A stretch of DNA of 6,306 nt from Halomonas sp. (GTDB taxonomy: Bacteria > Pseudomonadota > Gammaproteobacteria > Pseudomonadales > Oleiphilaceae): NCBI GenBank assembly GCA_007135745.1, contig SLIH01000386.1:1-6306 (forward strand), read 5' to 3'. Shown here piece after piece: positions 1 through 6,224 of this stretch. The position numbers were made by a program, and so were the translations under genes. The notes under the pieces were generated by a model that had not been told where the DNA came from, searched no databases, and saw only the letters and a list, made by a program, of their open reading frames with translations. Each line of letters opens with the position of its first letter. Position 1 is the stretch's first letter.

Positions 1-1389
1 AGCGTGGTGGGTGTGATTTTCGGCGCCTGGGCGGCGGATGCCCTGGCTGGGGTGTACATGGAATACTTCCGCTTTCCCGAGCTCAATTTCCGCCTCCAGC
101 CCCGGGTTATTCTGCTGGGCGTGGCGGTGGCCGGGATAGCGGCTGGCGTTGGAACATTCCGTGCCGTCTCCCGTGCCGTTCGTCTGCCGCCAGCGGAAGC
201 GATGCGCCCGCCAGCACCGGAGACGTTCAGGCAAAGCTGGCTGGAACGTTCCCGTTTCGCCCGCTGGCTGAGCCAGCCCACCCGCATCATCGTCCGCAAT
301 CTCAATCGGCACCGCTTCAAATCGGTTTTCTCCATGCTAGGTATCGGCCTGTCCGGGGCGTTGTTACTGGTTGGCAGTTACCAGTTCAATGCCGTGGACC
401 ACATGATCGATACGCAGTACCGGCTGGTCATGAAGTCGGATATCCACCTGCATTTCGCGGAACCTGTTTCTACGAGCGCGCTCGCCGAGTTACGCCACCA
501 GCCCGGTGTCCAGTATGTGGAACCCTTCCGTAACCTTTCGGTGCGCCTGAGCAACAATCGTCGTGAGTACCGGACCATGATTCAGGGCATGGAGTCTGAG
601 CCCGTGCTGCGTGGCCTGATTGATGCCGAGCATCGGGATGTTACGCTGCCTGATGAGGGGCTGCTGATGACTGGCTTTCTTGCGGATTATCTCGGGTTGC
701 GCCCCGGTGACCGGGTAACGGTTGAGATTATGGAGGGCGAGCGCCGCACGGTCAGCATCCCTCTGGTAGGGACTGTGGACGAACCCCTGGGGGTCGGCGC
801 CTATATGGAGCGCCATGCGCTCAACCGCATAATGAGGGAGACGCCATCCATCACGGGTGCCGGCTTGATGGTTGATGCGACTCAGCAGCAACGGCTCTTC
901 GAGCGTCTCTGGGAAGTTCCCAGAGTGGCGAGCGTGGGCATGATTGCGCAGGCAGAAGCCAGTATTCGCGGCCACATCGAAGATACCGTGCTGGTGATGA
1001 TGGGGATTATGCTGGTTCTGGCCGGCTCGATTGCCTTCGCGGTGGTCTACAACAACGCCAGGATTGCCTTTGCGGAACGTTCACGGGAACTGGCAACGCT
1101 TCGGGTGCTGGGTTTTACCCGCACTGAGGTGGCGTGGATACTGATTGGGGAAATCGCGTTGCTGACGCTGTTGTCCATTCCCGTGGGTTGGGTGTTGGGG
1201 ACCGGTCTTGCCTACCTGCTCAACGAGGCCATGACCATGGATATGTTTCGCGTGCCTTTCATTATCACGCACCAGACCTATGCCTTTGCGGCCGCCGGCG
1301 TGATTGTGGCGGCAATACTTTCCGTGCTGTTGATCGCACGGCGACTGTACCGACTGAATATGATTGATGCCCTGAAAACCGCTGAGTGA
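1..1389 (+). CDS. FtsX/MacB-like ABC transporter permease, C-terminal part (5'-truncated by window edge)
   Basis: This is the C-terminal part of an inner-membrane permease of the FtsX/MacB type, which works with an ATPase to export or extract substrates at the cytoplasmic membrane. The frame is open from base 1 and the GTG at 4 has no ribosome site, so the true start lies before the window. The first visible part ends an FtsX domain: a membrane segment at about residues 33-56 followed by the typical LPPAEAMRP junction (61-69). A second unit follows: a membrane helix near 106-126, a periplasmic MacB_PCD-like domain (about 130-320), then three helices (about 327-350, 376-405, 425-447). The cytoplasmic stretch ERSRELATLRVLGFTRTEV (358-376) is the FtsX family hallmark. 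Two tandem FtsX units suggest a full protein of roughly 800 residues, which is inference. The adaptor gene begins 4 bp after the stop. The substrate cannot be read from the sequence. Confidence 0.9.
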   Translation, partial: SVVGVIFGAWAADALAGVYMEYFRFPELNFRLQPRVILLGVAVAGIAAGVGTFRAVSRAVRLPPAEAMRPPAPETFRQSWLERSRFARWLSQPTRIIVRNLNRHRFKSVFSMLGIGLSGALLLVGSYQFNAVDHMIDTQYRLVMKSDIHLHFAEPVSTSALAELRHQPGVQYVEPFRNLSVRLSNNRREYRTMIQGMESEPVLRGLIDAEHRDVTLPDEGLLMTGFLADYLGLRPGDRVTVEIMEGERRTVSIPLVGTVDEPLGVGAYMERHALNRIMRETPSITGAGLMVDATQQQRLFERLWEVPRVASVGMIAQAEASIRGHIEDTVLVMMGIMLVLAGSIAFAVVYNNARIAFAERSRELATLRVLGFTRTEVAWILIGEIALLTLLSIPVGWVLGTGLAYLLNEAMTMDMFRVPFIITHQTYAFAAAGVIVAAILSVLLIARRLYRLNMIDALKTAE

Positions 1390-1393
1390 GCCT

Positions 1394-2605
1394 ATGAACA
1401 GAAAAAAGCAGATCCTCGTTGCTGTGTTTGCCCTTTTGCTGGCTGTGCTTCTGGTTCTGGCACTGAGGCCATCTCCCATTCCCGTCAGCGCGGTTGAAGT
1501 ACGCGAGGGGCGCTTTGTTGAATACGTGGAGGATGAAGGGCGCACACACCTTCGTGATCCCCATACTGTGTCTGCGCCAATCAGCGGATTCCTGCGACGT
1601 GTTGAGCTTGAGCCGGGCGACCGGGTCTCCGCCGGTGACGTGCTGTTCGAACTGGAAGCCATGCCCACGCCCGCACTGGACGCCCGCGCTCGGGAGCAGG
1701 CACGGGAGCAGGTGGCAGCTGCCCGGGCCCGGCTCGAGGCGGCCGAGGCGGAGCTGGAGGCACGTCAGACCCGGCTTGAACTGGCGGAAACGGAATTCCG
1801 TCGATCGCAGAATCTATTGGCCCGGGGCGCCATCTCGGCGGAAGAGGCCGATCGGCGTCGGACCGAGCGGGATGCCGCACGAGCGGCTGAGCGGTCCGGG
1901 CGCCATGCCGTGGATGTGGCGCGCTTTGAGCTGGAAGCTGCTCGTGCGGTGGTGGAGGTTGCGGATGGTGAACGGGCGCCGGCCGAGCAACCCAGTCTAT
2001 CGGTCCGCGCGCCCATCAGTGGAACCATTACCCGGCGTGATCGCTGCTGTGAGGGTCCTGTTCAGGCAGGGGAAAGGGTTCTGGAAATCGGTGATCTATC
2101 AACTCTGGAAGTACGGGTGGATTTGCTGTCCATGGATGCTGTCAGGCTGCGTTCCGGAATGCGGGTGCTTCTTGAGCGCTGGGGCCGGGATGATCCTCTT
2201 GAAGGGCGAGTGCGCAGAGTGGAGCCTGCCGGATTCACCAAGGTTTCCGCATTGGGCGTGGAGGAGCAACGTGTGCCAACCCTGGTTGAGATCACGTCGC
2301 CCCGGGAAGGGTGGGAAGCACTGGGGGACGGCTACCGTGTGGAAGCCCGGTTCATTCTGTGGGAAGAGGACGACGTGGTTCAGGTACCCACCAGCGCCCT
2401 GTTCAGGGACGAGGATGAGTGGGCTGTGTTCGTTGTGGCTGAGGGCAAGGCAGTGCTCAGGCCGGTAGCTCCCGGACGGCGCAGCGGACTATGGACTCAG
2501 ATCGGCGAAGGCCTGGAGCCGGGAGAGGTTGTCATCACCCATCCCGGCGACAGAATCACGGACGGTACCCGGGTTGAAGCGGATATCCGCCCCTGGCGTC
2601 ACTGA
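1394..2605 (+). CDS. HlyD/MFP-family periplasmic adaptor subunit of an ABC exporter
   Basis: A 403-residue membrane-fusion protein expected to bridge the inner-membrane permease and an outer-membrane channel. It has a short basic N-terminus, one hydrophobic anchor (about 7-24) and no lipobox. A first lipoyl-like half (about 57-88, with SAPISGFLRRVELEPGDRVSAGDVLF) is followed by a long Ala/Glu/Arg-rich alpha-hairpin coiled coil (about 95-192), the second lipoyl half (about 201-235, with VRAPISGTITR and GERVLEIGDLSTLEV), a beta-barrel region (about 236-322) and a membrane-proximal domain (about 325-400). Length and domain order are normal for the family. It starts 4 bp after the permease stop; the SD-like GAGTGAG is weak, so translational coupling is likely. 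The pairing with an FtsX-type permease indicates an ABC rather than an RND pump, although automated pipelines often label such proteins as RND adaptors. Two adjacent cysteines (218-219) sit in the second lipoyl half. Confidence 0.93.
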   Translation: MNRKKQILVAVFALLLAVLLVLALRPSPIPVSAVEVREGRFVEYVEDEGRTHLRDPHTVSAPISGFLRRVELEPGDRVSAGDVLFELEAMPTPALDARAREQAREQVAAARARLEAAEAELEARQTRLELAETEFRRSQNLLARGAISAEEADRRRTERDAARAAERSGRHAVDVARFELEAARAVVEVADGERAPAEQPSLSVRAPISGTITRRDRCCEGPVQAGERVLEIGDLSTLEVRVDLLSMDAVRLRSGMRVLLERWGRDDPLEGRVRRVEPAGFTKVSALGVEEQRVPTLVEITSPREGWEALGDGYRVEARFILWEEDDVVQVPTSALFRDEDEWAVFVVAEGKAVLRPVAPGRRSGLWTQIGEGLEPGEVVITHPGDRITDGTRVEADIRPWRH

Positions 2606-2617
2606 AACGCAGAGGCT

Positions 2618-4048
2618 TTATCGCCGTCCTCCCTGACGGCGCATAGTCTGTGGCGAGAAGTAACGCCGGTTAGGCACCTCGTCGGTGATTACGCGGGTCT
2701 CGCCTTCTTCCATGTCCAGGCCCTGCACATGGTAGCGCTGGGTATGCAGGTCGTGGAAAACGTCCATGGCAGTCCATATTGCGGGGACTTCGTAAAAGTT
2801 CTTCAGCATGGCCTGGCTTACACGCCATAGGTCCCCTTCGTCGTTGTACTGGTCGACACTGACGATCTTCCAGCTGTCGGCGTCAATGTAGAATACCCGT
2901 TCGGAGAAAATGTGCCGCTCGCCGTCTTTCAGCGTGGCCCGAACCTGATGGACCCGATGACGTTCCCAGCGCTGCAGGTCTGAGTTCAGGTGATTGTTGT
3001 CCAGTACCTCGTCATAGGTCAGGTCGCTCTGAGCAATCCGGTAGTTGTTGTAGGGAATGTAATATTCCCTGACGCCCTGATACTCCCAGTCATAACGGTC
3101 CAGGGCCCCATTGAAGAGGTCGGTTTCGTCTGCCGTGCGCAGGTTGCTGGCGGCCGCAATGGGGGAGTCATAGGCCAGGTTGGGTGCCCTGCGAACGCGG
3201 CGCTGCCCGGGGTTATACCCCCAGGCCCGCCGGGGTTCTTCCACCTGGTTCAGTGTTTCATGAATCAGCACCGCACCGCCGGCCAGGCGGGAGGGCTCCT
3301 GTACCGCGGACAGATAGTAGAACAGAGTGTTATCCAGCGAATCCTCGTCCCGCTCAGGGTGGTAGAAGTTGTAGAGAACGTCCTGCTCCGACATCACGAG
3401 GCTGTAGGCACCGTCCGTATCCACGACCACTTCACCGGAGCGGCGGTTAACGAAAATACCCCGCCAGCTGGTGAAGTGGTTCCAGATGGCCTGTTTGGCT
3501 GTTTCCTCGTTGCTTCCGTGCAGAATCGGGAAAGGTGTTCCGCCAAAGGCGCCGGATAGGCCATCCCCATCGGCCACCAGTTGGGCACGAGTGGCATTTT
3601 TCCGAGTATTTTCGGCTACCCAGTCTGGTACGGCGGCCGTGCGACGGGACGGGTAGACGTTGATCTCATAGCTGTTCGGGTAGGTTTCCAGAAGCGCCTG
3701 GGTCCCTTGGGTCAGATGAGCTTGATGCGCCTCAAGGTTTTCCGCAGTGATGGTGTAGGACGGCTCATCCCCGGCGAAGGGGTCGGGATGGAAAGCGCCG
3801 GGGCCGTCATAAGCCACATGAGGGGGTGGCTCGGAGAGGCCGCCATCCCACTCCGGGATTACGTCATCCTCAGTGCCTGCACGTGGCGCTCCAAGCGGAG
3901 TGAGTTTGCCGTTATCCAGTGCGGCTGCCGCTTCTTCGGAGACAGCAGCAAGCGCACTGCTGCATCCCAGTACCAGTAATAGGGTGGGTGCAAGGGTGAA
4001 CAGGATACGGGTCGAAACTGACCGGGATGGGCGCTGGGAGCTGATCAT
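2618..4048 (-). CDS. DUF1329 domain-containing exported protein
   Basis: A 476-residue exported protein of the DUF1329 family, which is known from Proteobacteria and is sometimes labelled outer-membrane lipoprotein-sorting protein; its biochemical role is not established. Family hallmarks are visible: LTPLGAPRAG and IPEWDGG (49-70), RRVRRAPNLAYDSP (283-296), DRYDWEYQGVREYYIPYNNY (317-336), and FYIDADSWKIVSVDQY (386-401). The N-terminus is a Sec signal: basic residues, a hydrophobic core (about 15-29), then ALA-AV for signal peptidase I near residue 34; the core also contains LVLGC (Cys29), a poor lipobox. I chose the ATG at 4048 because GTGAGGT stands 8 nt upstream and the signal peptide follows at once; an in-frame ATG at 4123 would add 25 residues ahead of the signal. 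DUF1329 genes are often next to DUF1302 and RND-exporter genes; neither is here. The gene converges on the ABC exporter operon. Confidence 0.93.
   Translation of the reverse strand: MISSQRPSRSVSTRILFTLAPTLLLVLGCSSALAAVSEEAAAALDNGKLTPLGAPRAGTEDDVIPEWDGGLSEPPPHVAYDGPGAFHPDPFAGDEPSYTITAENLEAHQAHLTQGTQALLETYPNSYEINVYPSRRTAAVPDWVAENTRKNATRAQLVADGDGLSGAFGGTPFPILHGSNEETAKQAIWNHFTSWRGIFVNRRSGEVVVDTDGAYSLVMSEQDVLYNFYHPERDEDSLDNTLFYYLSAVQEPSRLAGGAVLIHETLNQVEEPRRAWGYNPGQRRVRRAPNLAYDSPIAAASNLRTADETDLFNGALDRYDWEYQGVREYYIPYNNYRIAQSDLTYDEVLDNNHLNSDLQRWERHRVHQVRATLKDGERHIFSERVFYIDADSWKIVSVDQYNDEGDLWRVSQAMLKNFYEVPAIWTAMDVFHDLHTQRYHVQGLDMEEGETRVITDEVPNRRYFSPQTMRRQGGRR
2622..2641. other. GC-rich stem-loop at the convergent gene junction (possible 3'-end structure)
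   Basis: A 7-bp perfect stem (CGCCGTC / GACGGCG) with a 6-nt loop lies 16 bp past the adaptor stop, inside the last codons of the converging DUF1329 gene. It has no T-run on either side, so it is not a canonical intrinsic terminator. It could protect the 3' end of the + strand mRNA or slow polymerase where two convergent transcripts meet. It may equally be a by-product of the Arg/Gly-rich C-terminal codons. Confidence 0.3.
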
Positions 4049-4056
4049 CGGGGTAT

Positions 4057-4063
4057 ACCTCAC
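4057..4063 (-). promoter_or_regulatory. Ribosome-binding site deciding the DUF1329 start
   Basis: On the minus strand GTGAGGT lies 8 nt before the ATG at 4048, giving a usable Shine-Dalgarno sequence. It favours this start over the in-frame ATG 75 nt upstream. The spacer contains the perfect 8-bp palindrome GGTATACC (4052-4059), which overlaps the end of the site. Confidence 0.65.
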
Positions 4064-4131
4064 TTCGAATGGGGCACCTGCCTGGCAGGCGACATGCAGT
4101 GCGGTCGGGCATGTTAACGGCATACGAAGTG
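4061..4131 (-). promoter_or_regulatory. Structured 5' leader of the DUF1329 gene (candidate three-way junction)
   Basis: On the minus strand, CACTTCGTAT (4131-4122) can pair with ATTCGAAGTG (4070-4061), 9 of 10 positions, closing a loop. Inside are two further inverted repeats: ACATGC / GCATGT (4114-4109 with 4097-4092, 11-nt loop) and CCTGCC-A-GGCAGG (4089-4077), foldable as a 4-bp hairpin. The arrangement can be drawn as a closing stem with two arms. The 3' strand of the closing stem runs into the first three bases of the GTGAGGT ribosome-binding site, so folding could affect translation. No known riboswitch consensus is recognised, and GC-rich DNA produces chance repeats, so this is a candidate only. 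Confidence 0.3.
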
Positions 4132-4134
4132 CAG

Positions 4135-4157
4135 GGGAATGGTCCTTTAACCATCCC
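4135..4157. other. Stem-loop between the LapA-like gene and the DUF1329 gene
   Basis: GGGA and TGGT (4135-4138, 4140-4143) pair with ACCA and TCCC (4150-4157), giving eight base pairs with a single-base bulge at 4139 and a 6-nt loop. It lies 48 bp past the LapA-like stop and directly before the leader repeats of the DUF1329 gene. Neither strand shows a T-run directly after the stem in the direction needed for a standard terminator of the minus-strand operon. It may attenuate read-through or be part of the leader fold. Confidence 0.3.
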
Positions 4158-4204
4158 TTACAGATTTTTGCACAATGTGGAAACGTCGGGGTGCGTGGCG
4201 CAGG

Positions 4205-4405
4205 TTAACGCCGCCGGCGGGACCAGGTGCCCCGTCCGAACCAGCCGACAAGTGCGCCAGCCAGGAAGAGGGTGAAAATCATCAGCGCGCGGGAGGTGCT
4301 GATTTCCCAGAAAAAGAGTCGGATGACCACTGTCTCGGCGTTCTGTAGAACGAAAATCCCTACAAGGGCAAGAATGACGAGGATGGTGATGATTTTTGGT
4401 GACAT
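4205..4405 (-). CDS. LapA/DUF1049-like small inner-membrane protein
   Basis: A 66-residue protein with two hydrophobic helices (about 4-20 and 39-57), the short connecting segment QNAETVVIRLFFWEISTS and a strongly basic tail ending in RRRR. This pattern (first helix, QN, a beta-like V-rich stretch with FW, second helix with GALVGW) matches the LapA_dom/DUF1049 family, whose E. coli member LapA acts with LapB in control of lipopolysaccharide synthesis. No LapB-like TPR gene is in the window, and the usual cytoplasmic coiled-coil extension is missing, so this is probably a short paralogue of unknown role. A strong GGGAGGA site lies 3 nt before the ATG. It follows the CNB gene by 22 bp and is probably co-transcribed with it. 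Function in this operon is unknown. Confidence 0.85.
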   Translation of the reverse strand: MSPKIITILVILALVGIFVLQNAETVVIRLFFWEISTSRALMIFTLFLAGALVGWFGRGTWSRRRR

Positions 4406-4408
4406 AAT

Positions 4409-4415
4409 TCCTCCC
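4409..4415 (-). promoter_or_regulatory. Strong ribosome-binding site of the LapA-like gene
   Basis: GGGAGGA on the minus strand, 3 nt before the ATG at 4405. It is the best Shine-Dalgarno match in the window and lies inside the 22-bp gap after the CNB gene, so this small protein may be made at a higher rate than the upstream CNB protein. Confidence 0.7.
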
Positions 4416-4427
4416 TGAGGGGCGCCA

Positions 4428-4901
4428 CTAGAGCTGGTGATCGGCTACCTTGAAGTCGACCAGGCGCAGGCGCTGGGACACCGACACGGCGATCGCGCGG
4501 GTAACCTTTGCAGCTATTCTGGGCTGCTCCTCCATCATTCTGTCAAGCGAATCCCGGGACAGGGTGAGAAGGCTTCCGTTGCCGGATGCGGTGCAGGTGG
4601 CTGAACGGCGCTCTCCGTCGAGTACGGCCATTTCCCCGAAGACCTTGCCTTTCTTGAGTTTCGCCATTTCCACGGGGTTGTTGTTTGAGTCCGATTTCAG
4701 GACTGATATGTGCCCGGAATGGATGATTCCCATGAAATGCCCGTCATCCCCCTCCCTGAAAATCACCTCGCCTTCCCTGATTTCGCTGATGTTGAAGTAG
4801 GCGCTTGCGCGCTGGAGTTCATCCGGGGAGAAATTGTTGAACAGGTTGCAGTCTGCGAGCATGTCCACGATATGCTCGCGGTATTGGGATGCTGTTGTCA
4901 T
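4428..4901 (-). CDS. Stand-alone cyclic-nucleotide-binding domain protein
   Basis: A 157-residue cytoplasmic protein made of one CNB (CAP effector-type) domain. The N-terminal helix and LFNNFSPDELQRASAYF (20-36) are the usual entry; EGEVIFREGDDGHFMGIIHSG (43-63) is the beta-roll, and VFGEMAVLDGERRSATCTA (87-105) is the phosphate-binding cassette. Glu90 and Arg99, at the spacing of the residues that hold the ribose and phosphate in PKA-type domains, are both present, so cAMP or cGMP binding is plausible. The C-terminal part is only a helix (about 116-147) and a short tail: there is no helix-turn-helix, so it is unlikely to bind DNA by itself despite the resemblance to Crp/Fnr. The gene starts 20 bp after the thiolase stop with no good ribosome site, which suggests translational coupling. 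Its partner or output is unknown. Confidence 0.9.
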   Translation of the reverse strand: MTTASQYREHIVDMLADCNLFNNFSPDELQRASAYFNISEIREGEVIFREGDDGHFMGIIHSGHISVLKSDSNNNPVEMAKLKKGKVFGEMAVLDGERRSATCTASGNGSLLTLSRDSLDRMMEEQPRIAAKVTRAIAVSVSQRLRLVDFKVADHQL

Positions 4902-4921
4902 GAGGGGCTCGACCGATCGTT

Positions 4922-6106
4922 TCAGTTCATCTCCAGTGCCAGTGCAATGCCCTGGCCACCGCCAATACAGAGTGTGACGATGCCACGATGGATACCGTTC
5001 CGTTGCATGCTATGCAGTAACCGGGTTGTGAGCACCGCACCGGTGGCACCAATAGGATGACCGTGGGCAATGGCGCCGCCTTCCACGTTGACGATATCCT
5101 CGGGCAACTGCAGTTCACGCATGCAGGCCAGTGCAATAGCCGCAAAGGCTTCGTTGATCTCAACCCGCTCCACGTCACCAATGGACCATCCCGCACGATC
5201 CAGAGCCTGTTTTACAGCGGGTACGGGTCCGATGCCGAAGTAATCCGGTTCCACGGCACCGATGCCGAAGGCGACCAGCCGAGCCATGGGGGTCAACCCA
5301 TTATTTTCCGCCCAGCTGCGTTCGGCCACGATCATTGCCGCCGCGCCACTGTTAAGGCCCGGCGCATTGCCCGCGGTAATGGTCCCTTCCTTGCGGAAGG
5401 CGGGTTTCAGTTTAGCCAGGCTGTCCGCTGTGGTATCCGCGCGGTTGTGTTCATCGCGTGCAAAGCTGGTTTCTCCCTTGCGCTTCGGGACCTCAACGGG
5501 CGCGATCTCGGAATCAAAATGTCCGGATTCCTGTGCCTTGCTGAAGCGCTGTTGTGAACGCAGGGCCCAGGCATCCTGATCGTCGCGGGAGATGTTGAAA
5601 CGGCTGACCAGGTCTTCGGTATGCCAGCCGGAATGCTTGCCACTGAACGCATCGTTCAGTCCATCAAGCAACATGCTGTCGAAGAGGACTGCATCTCCCA
5701 TGCGGGCACCCCAACGACCCTGGGGCAGCAGGTAAGGTGCCCGGTCCATGTTTTCCATGCCACCGGCCACGGCGCAGTCGACCATGCCGCTCCATATCTC
5801 CATGGCGGCGCTGGCAATGGCCTGGGCGCCGGACCCGCAGACGCGGTTGACGGTGAGGGCAGGGACCTCCACGGGCAGACCACCGGCGATGCTGGCCTGA
5901 CGTGCTGAGTTCATGGCGCTGCCGGCCTGTATCACGTGGCCCATAACCAGTGACTGGACGCTGTCCGGCGCCAGTCCGGCCCGGGAAAGTGATTCACGTA
6001 TAACAGTGGAGCCCAGTTCCGGCGCGGGAGTGTTCTTCAGGCTCCCGCCGAAGGTGCCGATGGCGGTTCTTACAGGATGGCAGATAACAACTTCGCGTGC
6101 GGACAT
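4922..6106 (-). CDS. Thiolase family acetyl-CoA C-acyltransferase
   Basis: A 394-residue thiolase, normal length for the family, which joins or cleaves acyl-CoA units (acetoacetyl-CoA formation or 3-ketoacyl-CoA thiolysis). The catalytic set is complete: Cys90 in VNRVCGSGAQAI as nucleophile, NEAFA (318-322), His350 in GGAIAHGHPIGATGA, and Cys380 in LCIGGGQGIA. Compared from memory with the Zoogloea biosynthetic thiolase, the pocket positions differ: Ser159 for Met157, Pro249 for Ser247 (TAGNAPGLNSGAAA) and Phe290 for Met288. This could mean a longer or branched acyl substrate, so acetoacetyl-CoA thiolase is not certain. The ATG at 6106 has GGGAG 6 nt upstream. It appears to be the first gene of a unit with the CNB and LapA-like genes. 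No other beta-oxidation or polyhydroxyalkanoate gene is visible to decide the pathway. Confidence 0.95.
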   Translation of the reverse strand: MSAREVVICHPVRTAIGTFGGSLKNTPAPELGSTVIRESLSRAGLAPDSVQSLVMGHVIQAGSAMNSARQASIAGGLPVEVPALTVNRVCGSGAQAIASAAMEIWSGMVDCAVAGGMENMDRAPYLLPQGRWGARMGDAVLFDSMLLDGLNDAFSGKHSGWHTEDLVSRFNISRDDQDAWALRSQQRFSKAQESGHFDSEIAPVEVPKRKGETSFARDEHNRADTTADSLAKLKPAFRKEGTITAGNAPGLNSGAAAMIVAERSWAENNGLTPMARLVAFGIGAVEPDYFGIGPVPAVKQALDRAGWSIGDVERVEINEAFAAIALACMRELQLPEDIVNVEGGAIAHGHPIGATGAVLTTRLLHSMQRNGIHRGIVTLCIGGGQGIALALEMN

Positions 6107-6112
6107 GAGGCG

Positions 6113-6117
6113 CTCCC
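6113..6117 (-). promoter_or_regulatory. Ribosome-binding site of the thiolase gene
   Basis: GGGAG on the minus strand, 6 nt before the ATG at 6106. It supports this start, which also matches the usual thiolase N-terminus (REVVICHPVRTAIGTFGG). Confidence 0.65.
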
Positions 6118-6211
6118 TGACTGGATGAAAAGCATTAAAAACAAGGGGCGGGAACTGGAATAGTTGGCCCCCGGTTGTTGTCCGTTTCCAGCTGGCTTCA
6201 ATGCCTGTCCC

Positions 6212-6224
6212 AGCTTCTGAAGCT
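6212..6224. promoter_or_regulatory. Inverted repeat AGCTTC-T-GAAGCT upstream of the thiolase
   Basis: A perfect 6-1-6 palindrome located about 105 bp before the thiolase start, immediately downstream of the possible -10 box at 6225-6230. If that promoter is real, the palindrome covers the transcription start, a position typical of repressor operators. The binding protein is unknown. Confidence 0.3.

Noticed and set aside
490..975. A 161-codon minus-strand open frame inside the permease gene
   Set aside because: Antisense to a clear FtsX-type coding sequence, no ribosome site and no recognisable motif; GC-rich coding DNA commonly gives such frames.
1081..1668. A 195-codon minus-strand open frame across the permease/adaptor junction
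   Set aside because: Low-complexity Ser/Thr/Arg-rich translation, antisense to two recognised genes.
1494..2468. A 324-codon open frame on the + strand inside the adaptor gene
   Set aside because: It is a different frame of the same strand over a well-recognised HlyD-type gene; its translation is rich in Trp, Arg, Cys and Pro and shows no domain pattern.
2990..3559. A 189-codon + strand open frame opposite the DUF1329 gene
   Set aside because: The DUF1329 frame carries all the family hallmarks; the antisense product is a Val/Gly-rich mirror without domains.
4049..4123. Longer DUF1329 protein starting at the ATG at 4123
   Set aside because: It would place 25 extra residues ahead of a clear Sec signal peptide and lacks a ribosome site, while the ATG at 4048 has GTGAGGT upstream.
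4171..4179. CACA-A-TGTG palindrome as a Crp/Fnr-type site, suggested by the nearby CNB gene
   Set aside because: The spacing between half-sites does not fit TGTGA-N6-TCACA, and the CNB protein has no DNA-binding domain.
5057..5557. A 166-codon + strand open frame opposite the thiolase
   Set aside because: It lies fully over conserved thiolase catalytic motifs and has no motif of its own.
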